Positions 62,846 to 64,000 of a stretch of DNA of 64,000 bases are shown in pieces (position 1 is the first letter of the stretch; the number at the start of each line of letters is the position of its first letter). Below the pieces are notes generated by a model that was given only the letters and a program-made list of their open reading frames with translations, was not told where the DNA came from and did no database searches. The translations under genes and the position numbers were made by a program. This DNA is from Arsenophonus sp052171275 (lineage in GTDB: Bacteria > Pseudomonadota > Gammaproteobacteria > Enterobacterales > Enterobacteriaceae): assembly GCA_052171275.1 (NCBI GenBank), contig CM125795.1:1178001-1242000 (forward strand). The letters are read 5' to 3'.

Positions 62846-64000
62846 CTATTTTCTCCTAATCCAATTATATTTTAAACATCGATTTAATTAAAGTAATATA
62901 ATATAAATTAATTATTTACGTTACTTAAATCATTAATAATAAAAATTATTACAATGAATTACTATATCAATAGAAATAATAATATTTATTAATAAATATT
63001 ATTATAAATAATTTAAATATGCCAATTCAATTTTCTTTTATAATTAATAGTTTATTTTTAAAATTAAAAATAGTTATACTTAAGATAACGTTAAAACTAA
63101 TTTATATAAATTTCAAGAAATTCATATAAATTATACTAAAATTATTATTTTTGTTAAAAAACTATTTATATCATTATTTCTTTTTTTAATATAAATTAAT
63201 AAATTATATATTTATTGATATATATCTATAACTTTAAATTAAAATATATCCTTAATATAATATATTGAATTAGATAATAAATTAAATAAAAACTTTATTA
63301 AAACTATTTAGTTTATGAAGTTATATTATTTATAATATATCTTATAGAATCTTTAATTACGTTTTATTTTAAAATTAAAATATACTATTATAAATATATA
63401 ATTTTTCAATTATTTTATTTTTTATAAAAACTTTTTATATACTATTTATACAATATATTAATATATAAAATATTTATAATAATAAAAAATTCACATTTTA
63501 ATATATTTCTTATTGATATATTAAAAAATAATTGAATTCAATTAGATTAATATTTAATTATTTCATATAAAATATGAAAATTAATTAATAAATTTAATAA
63601 TTTTTATTAATAATTATTGTAGTTCTAATATAAATATATTTTATAAAATATAAAAGAATTATAGTTTATTGAACTATCTTTATAATTATATAAAAAGTAT
63701 AATTTAAGATTATAACAAATAACATAGATTTTATAGAAGTTAATAATATAGTTTTTATAAATTAATAATAATAATTTTAAATACTATTGACTTAAAGCAT
63801 AATAAGCATATTAAATATATACTATCAATAACATAAATAATTTTTATTAAATTAACTATACGAAATAAATTTGAATGAACACCAAATTTTAATAAGTTAA
63901 TTAACTTAATTTATTATATATATTAAGTCTTTTTATATGATAAATAATCAATCAATAAAATTAACTTAAAAGGTATTATAAAGATCAATATTTAATAAAT
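62846..64000. other. Gene desert upstream of glyA, right edge
   Basis: It should contain the glyA promoter just above 62866, but A/T bias prevents a call. No divergent gene (hmp in E. coli) remains. Nothing else is recognised. Confidence 0.55.

Noticed and set aside
1..64000. Genome-wide UGA-to-Trp recoding
   Set aside because: About 33 visible Trp codons are UGG, genes are full length under the standard code, and UGA is used as a stop in four genes.
1..64000. tRNA, rRNA, tmRNA or RNase P RNA genes
   Set aside because: I looked for GC-richer islands with a T-arm-like ttcgaat or ttcaaat motif. The few matches lack any acceptor or anticodon stem. A covariance-model search would be decisive.
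1..64000. CRISPR array, insertion sequence, prophage or plasmid genes
   Set aside because: There are no regularly spaced repeats, no transposase or phage-like frames, and no terminal repeats around any gene.
1..64000. Mitochondrial or plastid origin suggested by the A/T content
   Set aside because: The gene set (lolA, ftsK, trxB, ygfZ, sdhE, suhB) and near-identity to enterobacterial proteins fit only a bacterial chromosome.

Overview
The window looks like a piece of the chromosome of a heavily degenerate, very AT-rich insect endosymbiont of the Enterobacterales (gammaproteobacteria). Every recognisable protein aligns almost residue for residue with its Escherichia coli counterpart (TusE, YgfZ, SdhE, LysS, RF2, LolA, FtsK, TrxB, IF-1, SerS, IscS, SuhB, GlyA), and several blocks keep E. 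coli gene order. I cannot name the genus from sequence alone.

Only 13 protein genes can be supported, about 11.1 kb of 64 kb (roughly 17 %). The rest is low-complexity A/T sequence with no readable frames, no tRNA or rRNA gene, no insertion sequence, no prophage and no CRISPR array that I can see.

Layout: tusE (0.9-1.2 kb, minus); a 5.9 kb desert; divergent ygfZ (minus) and sdhE (plus) at 7.1-8.6 kb; a 9.9 kb desert; the prfB-lysS operon (18.5-21.1 kb, minus); a 4.8 kb desert; lolA (minus), a shortened ftsK (minus), trxB (plus) and infA (plus) at 25.9-35.4 kb in the E. coli order lolA-ftsK-(lrp)-trxB-(cydDC-aat)-infA; a 10.4 kb desert; serS (45.8-47.1 kb, minus); a 7.5 kb desert; iscS (minus) and suhB (plus) divergent at 54.7-58.0 kb; a 3.6 kb desert; glyA (61.6-62.8 kb, minus).

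The retained genes are mostly translation and one-carbon functions: two aminoacyl-tRNA synthetases, IF-1, RF2, the sulfur donor IscS and the sulfur carrier TusE for tRNA thiolation, and serine hydroxymethyltransferase. Added to these are Fe-S/flavin maintenance (YgfZ, SdhE), thiol redox (TrxB), cell division (FtsK N-domain) and lipoprotein transport to an outer membrane (LolA).

The most notable observations are in genes that look ordinary. (1) prfB (RF2) has lost the classical +1 programmed frameshift and is in one frame from its ATG, exactly 365 codons as in E. coli, but carries a UGA at codon 47, at a conserved Trp. The other Trp codons I can see (about 33) are UGG, and four genes including prfB end in UGA, so this is not a general code change; it may be a relocated RF2 autoregulatory stop. 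(2) SuhB keeps its fold but has lost metal and catalytic residues (Asp84 to Asn, Thr89 to Leu, Asp212 to Lys). Two of these changes lie in, and complete, a perfect 17-bp-arm hairpin in the gene. (3) FtsK is reduced to the N-terminal membrane domain. (4) IscS lacks its C-terminal tail, and no iscU is visible next to it.
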